From NCBI RefSeq assembly GCF_018139485.1, contig NZ_JAGSNF010000017.1, positions 62,001-126,000 on the forward strand: a stretch of 64,000 nt of DNA, given 5' to 3'. The position numbers and the translations under genes are program-made. Positions 9,087-18,352 of the stretch are shown piece by piece. The first letter of the stretch is position 1; each line of letters starts with the position of its first letter. A model generated the notes under the pieces. That model did no database searches. It was given only the letters and a program-made list of their open reading frames with translations, and was not told where the DNA came from. The DNA is from Phycicoccus avicenniae. Its GTDB lineage: Bacteria; Actinomycetota; Actinomycetes; Actinomycetales; Dermatophilaceae.

Positions 9087-9093
9087 GCGCGGA

Positions 9094-9099
9094 AGTCTA
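9094..9099 (-). promoter_or_regulatory. Leaderless promoter -10 of hisC
   Basis: Minus-strand TAGACT exactly 7 nt before the hisC ATG, so transcription should begin at or next to the A of the start codon. The same hexamer and spacing serve hisD, map and rnpB in this window. Confidence 0.75.
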
Positions 9100-9110
9100 G
9101 GAGGGCGGGG

Positions 9111-10460
9111 TCAGGCCCCCGGCTCGACGTCCGGGACACGGGCCAGGACGGCCTCGCCGTGGGCCGGCAGGTCCTCGGCACGGGCGAGGGTGACGACGTG
9201 CCCGCCGACGTCCCGCAGCGCGGCCTCGTCGTACTCGACGACGTGGATGCCGCGCAGGAAGGACTGCACGGACAGGCCGCTGCTGTGGCACGCGCAGCCC
9301 CCCGTCGGCAGGACGTGGTTCGAGCCCGCGCAGTAGTCGCCGAGGCTCACCGGGGCGAACGGCCCGACGAACACCGCCCCGGCGTTGCGCACCCGGGCCG
9401 CGACGGCTGCGGCGTCCGCGGTCTGGATCTCGAGGTGCTCGGCGGCGTAGGCGTTGACGACGTCGAGGCCGACCTCCACGTCGTCGACGAGGACGATCGC
9501 CGACTGCCGCCCGGACAGGGCCTCTGCGACCCGCTCGGTGTGCTTCGTCGCGGCGACCCGTCGGGCGAGGGCCTCGTCGACGGCGTCGGCGAGGGCCGGG
9601 CTGTCGGTGACGAGCACCGCCGCGGCGAGCGGGTCGTGCTCGGCCTGGCTCACGAGGTCGGACGCGACGTGCTCGGCGTCGGCGGTGTCGTCGGCGAGGA
9701 CGGCGATCTCGGTGGGTCCGGCCTCGGAGTCGATCCCGATGACGCCCATGAGCATCCGCTTCGCGGCGGTGACGTAGACGTTGCCGGGTCCGGTGACGAG
9801 CGACGCCGGCTCCCGGACGACCCCGTCCTCCTCGAAGCCGTACGCGAAGGCGGCGACCGCCTGGGCGCCCCCGACGGCCCAGACCTCGTCCACCCCGAGC
9901 AGCGCGCAGGCCGCGAGGATCGTCGGGTGCGGCCAGCCGCCGTTGTCGCGCTGCGGCGGGCTCGCGACGACGAGGCTCGGCACGCCGGCCTCCTGGGCGG
10001 GGACGACGTTCATGACGACGCTGCTCGGGTAGACCGCCCGTCCGCCGGGGACGTAGAGCCCGACCCGGTCGACCGGGACCCAGCGCTCGGTGACCGTCCC
10101 GCCGTCGACGACCCGGGTGCTCGTGTCGGTCCGCCGCTGGTCGCGGTGGACGACCCGCGCCCGGCGGATGGACTCCTCGAGCGCGGCGCGCACGGCCGGG
10201 TCGAGGGAGTCGGCGGCGGCCGCGACGACGTCGGCGGGCACCCGCAGCGAGGGGGGCGCGACGCCGTCGAAGCGCTCGGACGCCTCGAGGAGCGCGGCGG
10301 CGCCGCGGTCGCGGACGTCCTCGACGACAGGGCGCACGGCCCCGAGCGCGGCCTCGACGTCGAACTCGGCGCGGGGGACGGCGGCGCGCAGCTCGCGCAG
10401 CCCCGGCCGCGAGCCGCGCAGGTCGAGCCGCGCGATGACGCGGGAGGTGCTGTCGGTCAT
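9111..10460 (-). CDS. hisD: Histidinol dehydrogenase
   Basis: Zn- and NAD-dependent enzyme oxidising histidinol to histidine in two steps; 449 residues. Seen: [20 protein letters not shown], the NAD region [28 protein letters not shown], the catalytic His in [10 protein letters not shown], and [17 protein letters not shown] with the metal-site His. The ATG at 10460 is chosen over an in-frame start at 10484 because a TAGACT -10 lies between them, 7 nt before 10460, so the longer start would not be transcribed from it. Confidence 0.95.
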   Translation of the reverse strand: MTDSTSRVIARLDLRGSRPGLRELRAAVPRAEFDVEAALGAVRPVVEDVRDRGAAALLEASERFDGVAPPSLRVPADVVAAAADSLDPAVRAALEESIRRARVVHRDQRRTDTSTRVVDGGTVTERWVPVDRVGLYVPGGRAVYPSSVVMNVVPAQEAGVPSLVVASPPQRDNGGWPHPTILAACALLGVDEVWAVGGAQAVAAFAYGFEEDGVVREPASLVTGPGNVYVTAAKRMLMGVIGIDSEAGPTEIAVLADDTADAEHVASDLVSQAEHDPLAAAVLVTDSPALADAVDEALARRVAATKHTERVAEALSGRQSAIVLVDDVEVGLDVVNAYAAEHLEIQTADAAAVAARVRNAGAVFVGPFAPVSLGDYCAGSNHVLPTGGCACHSSGLSVQSFLRGIHVVEYDEAALRDVGGHVVTLARAEDLPAHGEAVLARVPDVEPGA

Positions 10461-10467
10461 GGTCCGC

Positions 10468-10473
10468 AGTCTA
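10468..10473 (-). promoter_or_regulatory. Leaderless promoter -10 of hisD
   Basis: Minus-strand TAGACT with a 7-nt spacer to the hisD ATG; identical in hexamer and spacing to the hisC promoter about 1.4 kb away. Confidence 0.75.
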
Positions 10474-10508
10474 GGTTCGCCCACCGGGCGGTGGACGCGG
10501 GCGTCCGG

Positions 10509-11198
10509 TCAGCCGGCGTCGGCCGCGCCGTCGAGGTCGGGGTCGACCGAGCCGAGGGCCCGCTCGAGGACGTGGAGCAGCGAGCCCTCGGTCCCCGGTG
10601 TCGGCTGGTCGCCGAGGAGCTCGGCGGCGCGCCGCGCGACGACGGCCAGCTTGACGTTGCCCCGCTGGGAGTACCGGGTGAGCACCCCGAAGGCGGCGTT
10701 CGCGTCGAGGCCGTAGGCGAACATCAGCGCCCCCTTGACCTGCTCGATGGCGGCCCGGTCGGCGGTGGCGGCGGTCACCGCCTCCGCGGCCGCGACACGG
10801 GCGGCGACGGACACGTCGAACCCCATGCCGCGCAGTCGCACGGGTCGGCCGCCGGCGTCGAGGACGGGCGCGCCGTCCGGGCCGCGCTCAAGGTCGCCGA
10901 CGAACGCGATCGAGCGCTCCCGGCCCGCGTCGTCGAGCACCCGGTACTGCCCGGCGAACGGGCCGGGGTCGGCGAGGACCCGGTCCAGCGTGGCGCGCAC
11001 GCTCTCGACGTCGCCCGGGGCCATCCGCGCGAAGACCAACCGCTCCGCGGGCGTGCCGTCGTCGGTGAGACCGAGCACCCGGTACATGTCGGCGTTCCAG
11101 GTCCACTGCCGTGAGGCGAACTCGTAGAACCCCTCGCCGAAGATCGGTGCGGGTCCCTGACCTGCACCTTCCTCGGTCGCTGCGCGGTCGTCGGTCAC
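10509..11198 (-). CDS. PAS-ANTAR domain regulator
   Basis: 229 residues. The N-terminal 140 residues look like a PAS fold (ASRQWTWNADMYRVLGLTDDG, then FAGQYRVLDDAGRERSIAF and PVRLRGMGFDVS). Residues about 145-205 form an ANTAR three-helix segment (AAIEQVKGALMFAYGLDANAAFGVLTRYSQRGNVKLAVVARRAAELL), the RNA-binding antiterminator module that recognises paired hairpins. So this is probably a signal-sensing transcription antiterminator acting on distant transcripts; no target hairpin pair is evident beside it. GTG start (11198) from alignment of the PAS domain. It is a single gene between hisD and glnE. Confidence 0.85.
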   Translation of the reverse strand: MTDDRAATEEGAGQGPAPIFGEGFYEFASRQWTWNADMYRVLGLTDDGTPAERLVFARMAPGDVESVRATLDRVLADPGPFAGQYRVLDDAGRERSIAFVGDLERGPDGAPVLDAGGRPVRLRGMGFDVSVAARVAAAEAVTAATADRAAIEQVKGALMFAYGLDANAAFGVLTRYSQRGNVKLAVVARRAAELLGDQPTPGTEGSLLHVLERALGSVDPDLDGAADAG

Positions 11199-11260
11199 GC
11201 GGGAATGATGCCACGGGCGCGGCAGGAACCTGCCACCGATGTCCGGATCGGCGCACCCGG

Positions 11261-14260
11261 TCAGGTGCCGTCGCCGTAGAGCTCGTCCTCGAAGGCCGTG
11301 CGGGCGCGGCGGGCGACCCGGCGGTAGCGCTCCGCCAGCTCCTGGGAGGTGCCGGCGGGGAACCCCAGCACACGCCCGATGCCGTCGGCGTCCCGGTCGC
11401 TCGTCGGGACCGCGTCGACGCCCTTGCCGCGGTAGAGCACCGCCGCGTTCCGCATCGCCGACGCGAGCCGCCACGCCTCCTCGAGCGCCGCGGCGTTCGC
11501 CTCCTCCACGAGTCCGAGCCGGGCGGCGGCCCGCAGCGCCTCGAGGGTCGAGGTCGTCCGCAGGTCCGCGTGCTCGTGGGCATGCCGCAGCTGGACGAGC
11601 TGCGCCACCCACTCGACGTCCGACAGCCCCCCGTGGCCGAGCTTGAAGTGGGTCTTGCGGTCGGCACCCCGCGGCAGCCGCTCGGACTCCATCCGCGCCT
11701 TGAGGGTGCGGATCTCCCGGACCTGTCCGGCGTCGAGACCGCCCTCCGGCCAGCGCAGCGGTGCGACGAGGTCGAGGAACCGCCCGGCGAGGTCCGCGTC
11801 GCCTGCGACCGGTGCGGCGCGCAGCAGGGCCTGCGCCTCCCAGACGAGCGACCAGCGCGAGTAGTACTCGCGGTAGGAGGCGAGGGAGCGCACGAGCGGG
11901 CCGCTCTTGCCCTCGGGCCGCAGCCCCGCGTCGACCTCGAGCGTCGGGTCCGGCCCGGGGCGGCCGAGGAGGGCGACGAGCCGCCGCACGACCTCCATGG
12001 CCTGCTGCTGGGCCTCGACCTCGTCGGCGCCCTCGAGCGGGTCGTGGACGAAGAGGACGTCGGCGTCGCTGCCGTACCCCTGCTCCCGGCCGCCCAGCCG
12101 CCCCATCCCGACGACGAGCACCCGCGTGAGCACCTCACCCGAGGCCGCGACCTCGGCGAGGCACTGCTCGAGGGTGACCTCGAGCAGTGCCGAGGTGAGG
12201 TCGGTCATCGCCCCGCCGAGCCCCTCGGTGTCCAGGACCCCGGCGAGGTCGGCGACCGCGACGCGGAAGAGCTCCGAGCGACGGATCGTGCGCGCGGCGA
12301 GCATCGCGGACTCCGGGTCGTCCTTGCGCCCCGCGGCGGAGCGCATCCGCCGCAGGATCTCCTCCCGCGAGCGCGGCGCGATGCCCTCGGCCGTCCCGAG
12401 GAACTGCACGCACTCGGGAGCCTGCTCGAGCAGTCCGGCCGCGTACCGGCTGCGCGCGAGGGTGTGGGCGAGCCGTTCGGCCGCCGACCCCTCGTCCCGG
12501 AGCAGCCGCAGGTACCAGTGCGTCGAGCCGAGCTCGTCGCTGATCTTGCGGAAGGCGAGCAGCCCGGCGTCCGGGTCGGCCTCGTCGGCGAACCAGCCGA
12601 GCATGACCGGCAGCAGCTGGCGCTGGATCGAGGCCCGTCGGCTGACCCCGTCGGTGAGCGCCTCGAGGTGGCGCAGCGCCCCGGCGGGGTCGCGGAAACC
12701 GAGGGCGGACAGCCGCTCCCGGGCGGCCTCCGGGGTGAGCCGGACGTCCTGGTCGGAGAGGCGGGCGACCGCCGAGAGCAGCGGGCGGTAGAAGATCCGT
12801 TCGTGCAGCCGTCGGACCTCACGGCGCCGGGCCCGCCACTCCTTGTCGACAGTCTCGGCCGGCGAGGTGCGCAGGCCCATCGCCCGGCCGAGACGCCTCA
12901 GGTCGGCGTCCGCCGCGGGCATCAGGTGGGTGCGCCGCAGCCGGGACAGCTGGATCCGGTGCTCCAGGGCCCGCAGGTAGCGGTAGGCGGTGCCGAACGT
13001 CGCGGCGTCCTCCCGGCCGATGTACCCGCCGGCGGACAGCGCCCCCAGCGCCTCGAGGGTCGACGGGGAGCGCAGCGACGGGTCGGCCCGGCCGTGGACG
13101 AGCTGGAGCAGCTGGACGGAGAACTCGACGTCCCGCAGGCCACCGGCGCCCAGCTTGAGCTGCCGGTCGGCCTCGGCCGCGGGGATGTGGTCCTCGACCC
13201 GGCGGCGCATCGCCTGCACGTCGGCGACGAAGTGCTCCCGCGTGGACGCCTGCCACACCATCGGCTGCACCGCCTCGTGGTAGGCCCGGCCGACGTCGGG
13301 GTCGCCGGCGACGGGGCGGGCCTTGAGCAGGGCCTGGAACTCCCACGTCTTGGCCCAGCGCTCGTAGTACGCCCGGTGGCTCTCGACGGTGCGCACGAGC
13401 GGGCCGTGCTTGCCCTCGGGCCGCAGCGCGGGGTCGACCTGCCACAGCGAGCCGGCCGCGGTGGAGGCCGAGCACAGCCGCATGAGCCGGGTCGCGAGGT
13501 CGGTCGCGACGGCGATCGCCTCGTCCTCGGGCACGCCGTCGGCGGGCTCCGCGGCGAAGATGACGTCGACGTCGGAGACGTAGTTGAGCTCGTGGCCGCC
13601 CGCCTTGCCCATGGCGACGACGGCGAGCCGGGCCTTGTCGGCGTCCGGCCCGACCTGCGCGCGCGCGATCGTCAGCGCCGCCTCGAGCGCGGCGGCTGCG
13701 AGGTCCGCGAGAGCCTCGGCGGTGTCCCAGAGGACCTCGAGCGGGTCGGCGGCGGTGAGGTCGAGCGCCGCGATGCCGAGCAGCTGCTCGCGGTAGCCGA
13801 CCCGGAGCGCGTCCGCCCCGTCCTCCGGGCCCGCCGCGGTCACCGCCTCGACGAGCCGGCGGGTGCGCTCGGCCGGTTCGAGGGGGGTGGCCCCGGTCGC
13901 CGCGGTCCAGTGCTCCGGATGGGCGACGAGGTGGTCGGCGAGGGCGCTGGACCCTCCGAGGACGGCGACGAGCCGGGTCCGCGCCACCGACTCGTCGCGC
14001 AGGGCGGCGACGACCTCGGTGCGCATGCCGTCGTGCTCGGCGACCGACTCCATGAAGCGCACGAGCCCGAGCAGCGCCCCGTCGGGGTCGGCGACCCGGG
14101 CCAGGGCCTCGCTCAGCCCCCCGGCGTCCACCCGGTCGGGGGACCCGGCGAGGCCCTCGAGCGCGGGGTCGTCGAGCAGCGCGTTCGCCCGGCGTGGGTC
14201 GTCGAAGCCCAGCCGGGCGATCGCCGCCGGGACGGACTCGGGGGTACGGGAAGCGACCAC
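11261..14260 (-). CDS. glnE: Glutamine synthetase adenylyltransferase/deadenylylase
   Basis: 999 residues, full length. It reversibly adenylylates glutamine synthetase in response to nitrogen status. It has two nucleotidyltransferase domains: NYVSDVDVIFAAEPADG near residue 230 (deadenylylase half) and GYGSDADVLFVHDP near 735 (adenylylase half), each with the metal-binding SDxD pattern, both followed by DPALRPEGKHGPLVRT / DAGLRPEGKSGPLVRS and helical GlnE regions. The GTG start is 7 nt after the glnA2 stop, so the two form an operon as in M. tuberculosis. Confidence 0.97.
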   Translation of the reverse strand: MVASRTPESVPAAIARLGFDDPRRANALLDDPALEGLAGSPDRVDAGGLSEALARVADPDGALLGLVRFMESVAEHDGMRTEVVAALRDESVARTRLVAVLGGSSALADHLVAHPEHWTAATGATPLEPAERTRRLVEAVTAAGPEDGADALRVGYREQLLGIAALDLTAADPLEVLWDTAEALADLAAAALEAALTIARAQVGPDADKARLAVVAMGKAGGHELNYVSDVDVIFAAEPADGVPEDEAIAVATDLATRLMRLCSASTAAGSLWQVDPALRPEGKHGPLVRTVESHRAYYERWAKTWEFQALLKARPVAGDPDVGRAYHEAVQPMVWQASTREHFVADVQAMRRRVEDHIPAAEADRQLKLGAGGLRDVEFSVQLLQLVHGRADPSLRSPSTLEALGALSAGGYIGREDAATFGTAYRYLRALEHRIQLSRLRRTHLMPAADADLRRLGRAMGLRTSPAETVDKEWRARRREVRRLHERIFYRPLLSAVARLSDQDVRLTPEAARERLSALGFRDPAGALRHLEALTDGVSRRASIQRQLLPVMLGWFADEADPDAGLLAFRKISDELGSTHWYLRLLRDEGSAAERLAHTLARSRYAAGLLEQAPECVQFLGTAEGIAPRSREEILRRMRSAAGRKDDPESAMLAARTIRRSELFRVAVADLAGVLDTEGLGGAMTDLTSALLEVTLEQCLAEVAASGEVLTRVLVVGMGRLGGREQGYGSDADVLFVHDPLEGADEVEAQQQAMEVVRRLVALLGRPGPDPTLEVDAGLRPEGKSGPLVRSLASYREYYSRWSLVWEAQALLRAAPVAGDADLAGRFLDLVAPLRWPEGGLDAGQVREIRTLKARMESERLPRGADRKTHFKLGHGGLSDVEWVAQLVQLRHAHEHADLRTTSTLEALRAAARLGLVEEANAAALEEAWRLASAMRNAAVLYRGKGVDAVPTSDRDADGIGRVLGFPAGTSQELAERYRRVARRARTAFEDELYGDGT

Positions 14261-14267
14261 GCCCGCC

Positions 14268-15605
14268 TCAGAGGCTCGGCAGGTAGCGCTCGAGCTCGAA
14301 GGCGGTGACCTGGTTGCGGTAGTCCGCCCACTCCGCCCGCTTGTTGCGCAGGAAGAAGTCGAAGGTGTGCTCGCCGAGGGTCTGCGCGAGGAGCTCGCTG
14401 TCCTCCATGATCTCGATGGCCTCGAGCAGGCTCGCCGGCATCGACTCGATCCCCATCGCCCGGCGCTCGCCGTCGGTGAGGCTCCACACGTCGTCCTCGG
14501 CCTCCGGCGGCAGCTCGTAGCCCTCCTCGACGCCCTTGAGCCCGGCGGCGAGCATCACCGCGAAGGTGAGGTAGGGGTTGCACGCGGCGTCGATGCTGCG
14601 GACCTCGACCCGGGTGCTCTGCCCCTTGTCCGGCTTGTACATCGGCACCCGCACGAGCGCCGAGCGGTTGTTGTGCCCCCACGTGAGGTGGGCGGGCGCC
14701 TCCCCCCCGCCCCACAGCCGCTTGTAGCTGTTGACGTACTGGTTCGTCACGGCGGCGCACTCGGCACCGTGCCGTAGCAGACCGGCGATGAACTGCCGGC
14801 CGACCTTGGACAGCTGGTACGGGGCGCCCGGCTCGTGGAAGGCGTTGGCGTCGCCCTCGAAGAGCGACATGTGGGTGTGCATCCCGGAGCCCGCGTGCTC
14901 GGCGAACGGCTTGGGCATGAACGTCGCGTAGATGCCCTGCTCGAGCGCGACCTCCTTGACGACGGTGCGGAAGGTCATGATGTTGTCGGCCGTCGTCAGG
15001 GCGTCGGCGTAGCGCAGGTCGATCTCGTTCTGGCCGGGGGCCGCCTCGTGGTGGCTGAACTCGACGGAGATCCCCATCGTCTCGAGCATCGTGATCGCCG
15101 CGCGGCGGAAGTCGGCGCTCGAGCCGTGGGGGGTGTGGTCGAAGTAGCCGGAGGTGTCGATCGGCTCGGGGCTCGCCCCGGGGACCCAGCCCTGCTTGAG
15201 GAGGAAGAACTCGATCTCGGGGTGGGTGTAGAAGGTGAAGCCCAGGTCGGACGCGCGGCTCAGCGTGCGCTGCAGGACGTGGCGCGGGTCGGCGAGGCTC
15301 GGGCTGCCGTCGGGGAGGCGGATGTCGCAGAACATCCGGGCCGTCCCCCCGGTCTCGCCGCGCCACGGCAGGACCTGGAAGGTGCTCGGGTCCGGCTTGG
15401 CGAGCATGTCCGCCTCGTAGACCCGGGCGAAGCCCTCGATGACCGACCCGTCGAAGCCGATGCCCTCGGCGAAGGCCCCTTCGAGCTCGGCCGGGGCGAC
15501 GGCGACGGACTTCAGGGTGCCGAGGACGTCGGTGAACCACAGCCGGACGAACCGGATGTCGCGCTCTTCGATGGTGCGGAGGACGAACTCCTGCTGACGG
15601 TCCAT
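14268..15605 (-). CDS. glnA2: Type I glutamine synthetase, GlnA2-like
   Basis: 445 residues. ATP-dependent ligation of ammonia to glutamate, dodecameric enzyme fold. It begins MDRQQEFVLRTIEERDIRFV, the GlnA2 signature, with the beta-grasp domain GFDGSVIEGFARVYEADM, metal-site HPEIEFFLL, the ammonia/glutamate region SGMHTHMSLF and NRSALVRVP. The shorter length and divergence around the usual adenylylation loop fit the GlnA2 class that GlnE may not modify; GlnA1 is not in the window. The ATG at 15605 is preferred over 15614 because homologues start at MDRQ. Physiological activity of GlnA2-type enzymes varies between actinobacteria. Confidence 0.92.
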   Translation of the reverse strand: MDRQQEFVLRTIEERDIRFVRLWFTDVLGTLKSVAVAPAELEGAFAEGIGFDGSVIEGFARVYEADMLAKPDPSTFQVLPWRGETGGTARMFCDIRLPDGSPSLADPRHVLQRTLSRASDLGFTFYTHPEIEFFLLKQGWVPGASPEPIDTSGYFDHTPHGSSADFRRAAITMLETMGISVEFSHHEAAPGQNEIDLRYADALTTADNIMTFRTVVKEVALEQGIYATFMPKPFAEHAGSGMHTHMSLFEGDANAFHEPGAPYQLSKVGRQFIAGLLRHGAECAAVTNQYVNSYKRLWGGGEAPAHLTWGHNNRSALVRVPMYKPDKGQSTRVEVRSIDAACNPYLTFAVMLAAGLKGVEEGYELPPEAEDDVWSLTDGERRAMGIESMPASLLEAIEIMEDSELLAQTLGEHTFDFFLRNKRAEWADYRNQVTAFELERYLPSL

Positions 15606-15646
15606 GGCGTCCATCCTGCCGCATCGGAGGTGGCCGGCACACGGCC

Positions 15647-15679
15647 GAGGGGCCCGAGCGCGTCGCGCCCGGGCCCCTC
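15647..15679 (-). terminator. Hairpin between the M6 protease gene and glnA2
   Basis: GAGGGGCCCG (15647-15656) pairs perfectly with CGGGCCCCTC (15670-15679) around a GC-rich loop. It lies 21 bp after the protease stop and just upstream of glnA2, both on the minus strand, so it probably ends the protease transcript. No T tract. Confidence 0.65.
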
Positions 15680-15699
15680 GATCTGGTGCGGCTGAGCCG

Positions 15700-18051
15700 T
15701 CAGTCGGCGAAGGAGATGGAGATGTCCATCTCGGACGCGTTCTTCTTGCTCGTCTTGTCCACCGTGATGGACGTCCCGGACCCGGCGACCTTCGTCGACG
15801 CGAGCGGGTTGTCCGCGCTCCAGTAGCGCTCCGGGTCGCTGTCGTCGAAGGTCGGGATGCCCTTCGAGGACGGGACCGTCGTCGGGACACCGTTGCGGTG
15901 GAAGGTGACCTCGTCGGTCTTCTCCCGGCCGAAGGTGGCGTCGAACGGCTGGCGGCGGTTGCCGAGCAGCGAGCCGTCGGGGAACGTCACCGGGGCGGGA
16001 CGGGCGTCGACCGGCAGGACGAGACCCGCACCCGGGTGGGTGATCGTGTTGTTGTCCGAGTACTCACCGTTGGCGAACCACACGAGCATGCCGTTCTGGT
16101 ACGGGAAGCGCTCGACCCAGTCGGGCCGCGAGTCCGACCAGCCGAAGTTGTACGGCCCGGTCTCCAGCGTCGCGTCGTAGCCGGAGTAGACCCGGTTCTC
16201 CGCGAAGTACTGGTCCTGGACCGTCTCGGTCGTCGTGCCGTCGATGATCTGGAAGCCGCCCGCGGCGGTCCACTCACCGGTGCCCGACTCGAGGTCGTTC
16301 GTCGTGGTCTCGCCGTCGACCGTCACGGAGACGTCGTCGATGAAGACCTCGCTGCTCACGCCACCGTCGGTCGCGAAGCGGAACCGGAACTGCACGTCCT
16401 GGCCCGCGTACTCGTCGAGGTCGAAGGAGACCTCGGTCCAGTCGATGACCGAGCTGGTGTCGTCACCGTCGACCGAGCCGTCGATGCCGTCGCCGACCTG
16501 GCTCCACGTGGAGCCGCCGTCGGTCGAGACCTCGCCGTAGAGGTAGTCGTAGTCGATCTCGAGGTCGCCCTCGATCCACGCGCTCACCGAGGCGCTGGAG
16601 GCGCCGGTGAGGTCGAGGTCGCGGGTCACGGTCGCCTGGAGGTCGTCGTCGCGGGTGCTCCACAGCTCCGCCTCGCCCGAGTGCGGGGTGTTGCGCTCGG
16701 TGACGAGGGTGCGCTCGGGCAGGTTGACGATGACGGCCTGCGGGAGGACGCCGTCGCGCTTGCCCTTCTGCTTCACGACCTTGTCGGCCGGGCCGAGCGT
16801 CAGCGAGGTGTCCTCGCCGTACTCGACGGTCTCGTAGTCGAGCCAGCCGAGCTGGAGCTTCTCCCACGGACCCATGTAGCCGGGCGTCGTGCCGATGGCG
16901 TCCTCGCCGCGGTTGAGCCAGGAGCCACCCGACATGAGCGTCCAGAACGCGGTGCCGTTGTCGCCACCGGCGGTGTCGTAGAGGTCCGGCAGACCGAGGT
17001 CGTGGCCGAACTCGTGCGCGAAGACGCCGAGGCCGCCGTTCTCCGGCTCGGTCGTGTAGTCGCCGATCCAGATGCCGGTGTCGCCGATCTCGATGCCGCC
17101 GAGCTTGTTGCCGTCGGGGCCGGCCTGACCGATGAGGTTGCTGTTGACGTACCAGCGGTGGGACCAGATGGCGTCCTCGCCCTGGGCGCCGCCACCGGCC
17201 TCCTCGCCCTCCCCGGCGTGGATCGCCTGGAAGTGGTCGATGTACCCGTCGGGCTCGCCGTACGCGCCGTCCTCGGCGGCGTAGCGGCTCACCTTGTCGA
17301 ACTGCTGGAGGTACTCGCGGATCTCGTCGACGGACTTGCCCTGGGCGACCTGGTCGTCGTACCACGCCTGGGCGGTGTCGTCGATGTAGGCCCAGTAGCC
17401 GTCGCTCTGCGGGATCTCGTTCGAGCCGTAGCGCGCCTCGTTGAAGGGCACCTGCACCCAGTCGGAGACGTCACCCTGCGCGAGGAAGCGCCCGTTGGAC
17501 TGCTTGAGGTAGAAGTCGCGGAAGGACTCGCCCTCGCCGAACATCATGTCCATGTAGTGCTCGCGGTCGAAGTCCTCGAGCCAGTACGTGGAGTTGTCGT
17601 CCGTGGCGTCGCCGTCCCAGTCGCGGTCCGGCTCCTCGATCTGGTTGTGCACCGGGCCGGCCTCGCCGCCGGTGCGCTCGTCGACCTGGTCGCCGAAGTC
17701 GGTGAGGATCGTGAAGATGTCCTCCTCGCGCTCCACGGGGTAGTCGACGTACTTGGACTTGCCCTTGCCCTTGCCCTTGGCGCCGGGCGCGGCGTCGCTC
17801 TTCAGCTCGATGACACGGCGGCCGTCGACGGTCGTCGTCTCGGCCTCGCCGGTGACGAGCTTCTTCACGGCGTCCTCGCGGAGCGCGTTCTGCTTGTCGG
17901 CGAGCGGGTTGGGCAGGTTGTCGTGCCGGGCGGTGCTCTGCTCCGGGGTGTCCGGGGCCGGGGGCACCGCCGTGGCGGTGGTAGGCGCGAGCGTCAGGGC
18001 GAGGGCGGTGGCCGCCATGCCTGCGACAGCGCTGACCTGTCGTCTCTTCAC
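15700..18051 (-). CDS. Secreted M6 metalloprotease (immune inhibitor A-like)
   Basis: 783 residues. The GTG start (18051) is placed by GGAGGA 6 nt upstream and opens a clear Sec signal peptide: VKRRQ, a hydrophobic stretch, then an Ala-rich TATA end near residue 28. Peptidase M6 features: the zinc motif HEFGHDLGLPD at about residue 346, DTAGGDNGTAFWTLMSGGSW after it, and the usual GYMGPWEKLQLGWLDY. The C-terminal third contains a jelly-roll/MAM-like adhesion domain (DLDLTGASSASVSAWIEGDL). Exported protein that degrades extracellular proteins; the relatives are virulence or nutrient-scavenging proteases. Monocistronic. Confidence 0.92.
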   Translation of the reverse strand: MKRRQVSAVAGMAATALALTLAPTTATAVPPAPDTPEQSTARHDNLPNPLADKQNALREDAVKKLVTGEAETTTVDGRRVIELKSDAAPGAKGKGKGKSKYVDYPVEREEDIFTILTDFGDQVDERTGGEAGPVHNQIEEPDRDWDGDATDDNSTYWLEDFDREHYMDMMFGEGESFRDFYLKQSNGRFLAQGDVSDWVQVPFNEARYGSNEIPQSDGYWAYIDDTAQAWYDDQVAQGKSVDEIREYLQQFDKVSRYAAEDGAYGEPDGYIDHFQAIHAGEGEEAGGGAQGEDAIWSHRWYVNSNLIGQAGPDGNKLGGIEIGDTGIWIGDYTTEPENGGLGVFAHEFGHDLGLPDLYDTAGGDNGTAFWTLMSGGSWLNRGEDAIGTTPGYMGPWEKLQLGWLDYETVEYGEDTSLTLGPADKVVKQKGKRDGVLPQAVIVNLPERTLVTERNTPHSGEAELWSTRDDDLQATVTRDLDLTGASSASVSAWIEGDLEIDYDYLYGEVSTDGGSTWSQVGDGIDGSVDGDDTSSVIDWTEVSFDLDEYAGQDVQFRFRFATDGGVSSEVFIDDVSVTVDGETTTNDLESGTGEWTAAGGFQIIDGTTTETVQDQYFAENRVYSGYDATLETGPYNFGWSDSRPDWVERFPYQNGMLVWFANGEYSDNNTITHPGAGLVLPVDARPAPVTFPDGSLLGNRRQPFDATFGREKTDEVTFHRNGVPTTVPSSKGIPTFDDSDPERYWSADNPLASTKVAGSGTSITVDKTSKKNASEMDISISFAD

Positions 18052-18352
18052 GAGATCTCCTCCATGGATGGGTCGCTCCGGGTCGTTCGAGGCGGAGCGG
18101 GCGCGACGTAACCACACCGGTGTCGTCCGCTGAACCATCCGACCGTCAGGATTCGGTCAAGCGCAGGTCAAGACCGCCCGGACGCGACACCCCCGGCGGT
18201 ATCGGCCGAACGGCTGATTCCGCACCGTTGCTGGGATCGGCCACCTCGTGGCCGTAAGCGGACATGCCCGGGTCACGATTGGGTAACGTCGATACTCTGA
18301 CCGCCACATCCGCCACACCCGCCCCACGGCGGACGGGGCCTACCATCGGCCC
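18052..18352. other. Divergent intergenic region: protease / panB
   Basis: No gene seen in these 301 bp. It holds two TTGACC -35-like boxes on the minus strand near 18155-18170 for the protease, a small dyad GGCCAC-CTC-GTGGCC (18239-18253), and for panB two candidate -10 elements: GATACT at 18291-18296 and TACCAT at 18341-18346. Confidence 0.5.
18341..18346 (+). promoter_or_regulatory. Leaderless promoter -10 of panB
   Basis: TACCAT with a 6-nt spacer to the panB ATG. A second possible -10, GATACT at 18291-18296, would give a leader of about 50 nt. Confidence 0.6.

Noticed and set aside
8058-11114. 1018-codon plus-strand ORF across hisC, hisD and the PAS-ANTAR gene
   Set aside because: It is the antisense shadow of well-recognised minus-strand genes; composition (Val/Gly/Asp/Arg repeats) is typical of GC-rich antisense frames.
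11111-14308. 1065-codon plus-strand ORF antisense to glnE
   Set aside because: Shadow frame: the minus strand carries a complete, motif-confirmed glnE.
15604-18111. 835-codon plus-strand ORF antisense to the M6 protease
   Set aside because: The opposite strand has a signal peptide, ribosome site and HEFGH zinc motif; this frame has none.
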